From: Acidobacteriota bacterium
GTDB lineage: Bacteria > Acidobacteriota > Terriglobia > Terriglobales > Acidobacteriaceae
DNA length: 6,200 nucleotides
NCBI GenBank assembly: GCA_021805955.1
Contig: JAJZDO010000791.1
Span: 1-6,200 of the forward strand
Direction: 5' to 3'
Shown: positions 6,086 through 6,200 of the stretch, piece by piece
How positions within the stretch are numbered: the stretch's first letter is position 1
How the letters are laid out: each line of letters opens with the position of its first letter
The notes under the pieces: generated by a model
What the model was told of the DNA's origin: nothing
The model's input: only the letters and a program-made list of their open reading frames with translations
Databases searched by the model: none
Translations under genes and position numbers: made by a program

Positions 6086-6200
6086 CAGAAAAATGGATCA
6101 CAGAAATAAGACGTGACAAGCGCCTCGGGTTGAGATATTGTGCTGTGGTTTGAGGTAAGCGCATGCGCGCCGTCGCAAGTTTTTTCCCTGAGCAAGGGCC
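6086..6200. other. upstream region of the methyltransferase gene, no gene seen
   Basis: This end of the window holds no coding sequence I can support. It contains a ten-base palindrome GCGCATGCGC (about 6159-6168) and a small inverted repeat, CCCT/AGGG, near 6187-6199 flanked by a run of T on the plus strand. The T run precedes the hairpin rather than following it, so this is not a plus-strand terminator. Their role, if any, is unknown. Confidence 0.3.

Noticed and set aside
6022..6195. A 58-residue N-terminal extension of the methyltransferase.
   Set aside because: The good ribosome binding site is directly before the ATG at 6021, the family fold starts after that point, and the extension covers the predicted promoter.
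1..6200. CRISPR array, tRNA, rRNA, insertion sequence ends or toxin-antitoxin pair.
   Set aside because: I read both strands for regular repeats, cloverleaf-like segments, transposase motifs and small paired genes and found none I could support.

Overview
The window looks like a chromosomal segment of a moderately GC-rich soil-type bacterium. Acidobacteriota is my best guess, from the style of the FtsX-type permease, the paired sugar isomerase/epimerase genes and the NicO-type transporter. That is an inference, since there is no marker gene. Four complete genes and one gene cut by the window edge look intact. Between them lies a decayed stretch carrying three broken genes and a fragment of a group II intron.

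Layout. 1-1454 (+): two translationally coupled TIM-barrel sugar phosphate isomerase/epimerase-like genes, the first cut by the window edge. 1477-2223 (-): a NicO/NiCoT-family nickel/cobalt transporter with a TTG start. 2286-3030 (-): remnants of hydrogenase maturation genes. The C-terminal half of hypD is joined to the C-terminal part of hypE by a large deletion, and the hypE part then carries two frameshifts, an in-frame stop and a damaged C-terminus. About 3040-3181 (+): the 3' end of a group II intron (domains V and VI) with no intron-encoded protein. 3225-4397 (+): a RibBA-like riboflavin protein with unusual active-site residues in both domains, preceded by a promoter that predicts a leaderless mRNA. 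4422-4975 (+): the 3' end of an FtsX/MacB-type ABC permease gene broken by three frameshifts. 4987-6021 (-): an intact SAM-dependent O-methyltransferase with its own promoter and ribosome binding site.

How it fits together. Nickel uptake followed by HypD/HypE is the usual company of a [NiFe] hydrogenase, so the middle of the window is best read as the scar of a lost hydrogenase maturation operon in which only the transporter survives. The intron fragment sits exactly at the edge of the scar, beside the ribBA promoter. The permease remnant behind ribBA is a second scar. The isomerase pair and the methyltransferase look like ordinary functioning accessory metabolism. I see no defence system, CRISPR array, tRNA or rRNA.
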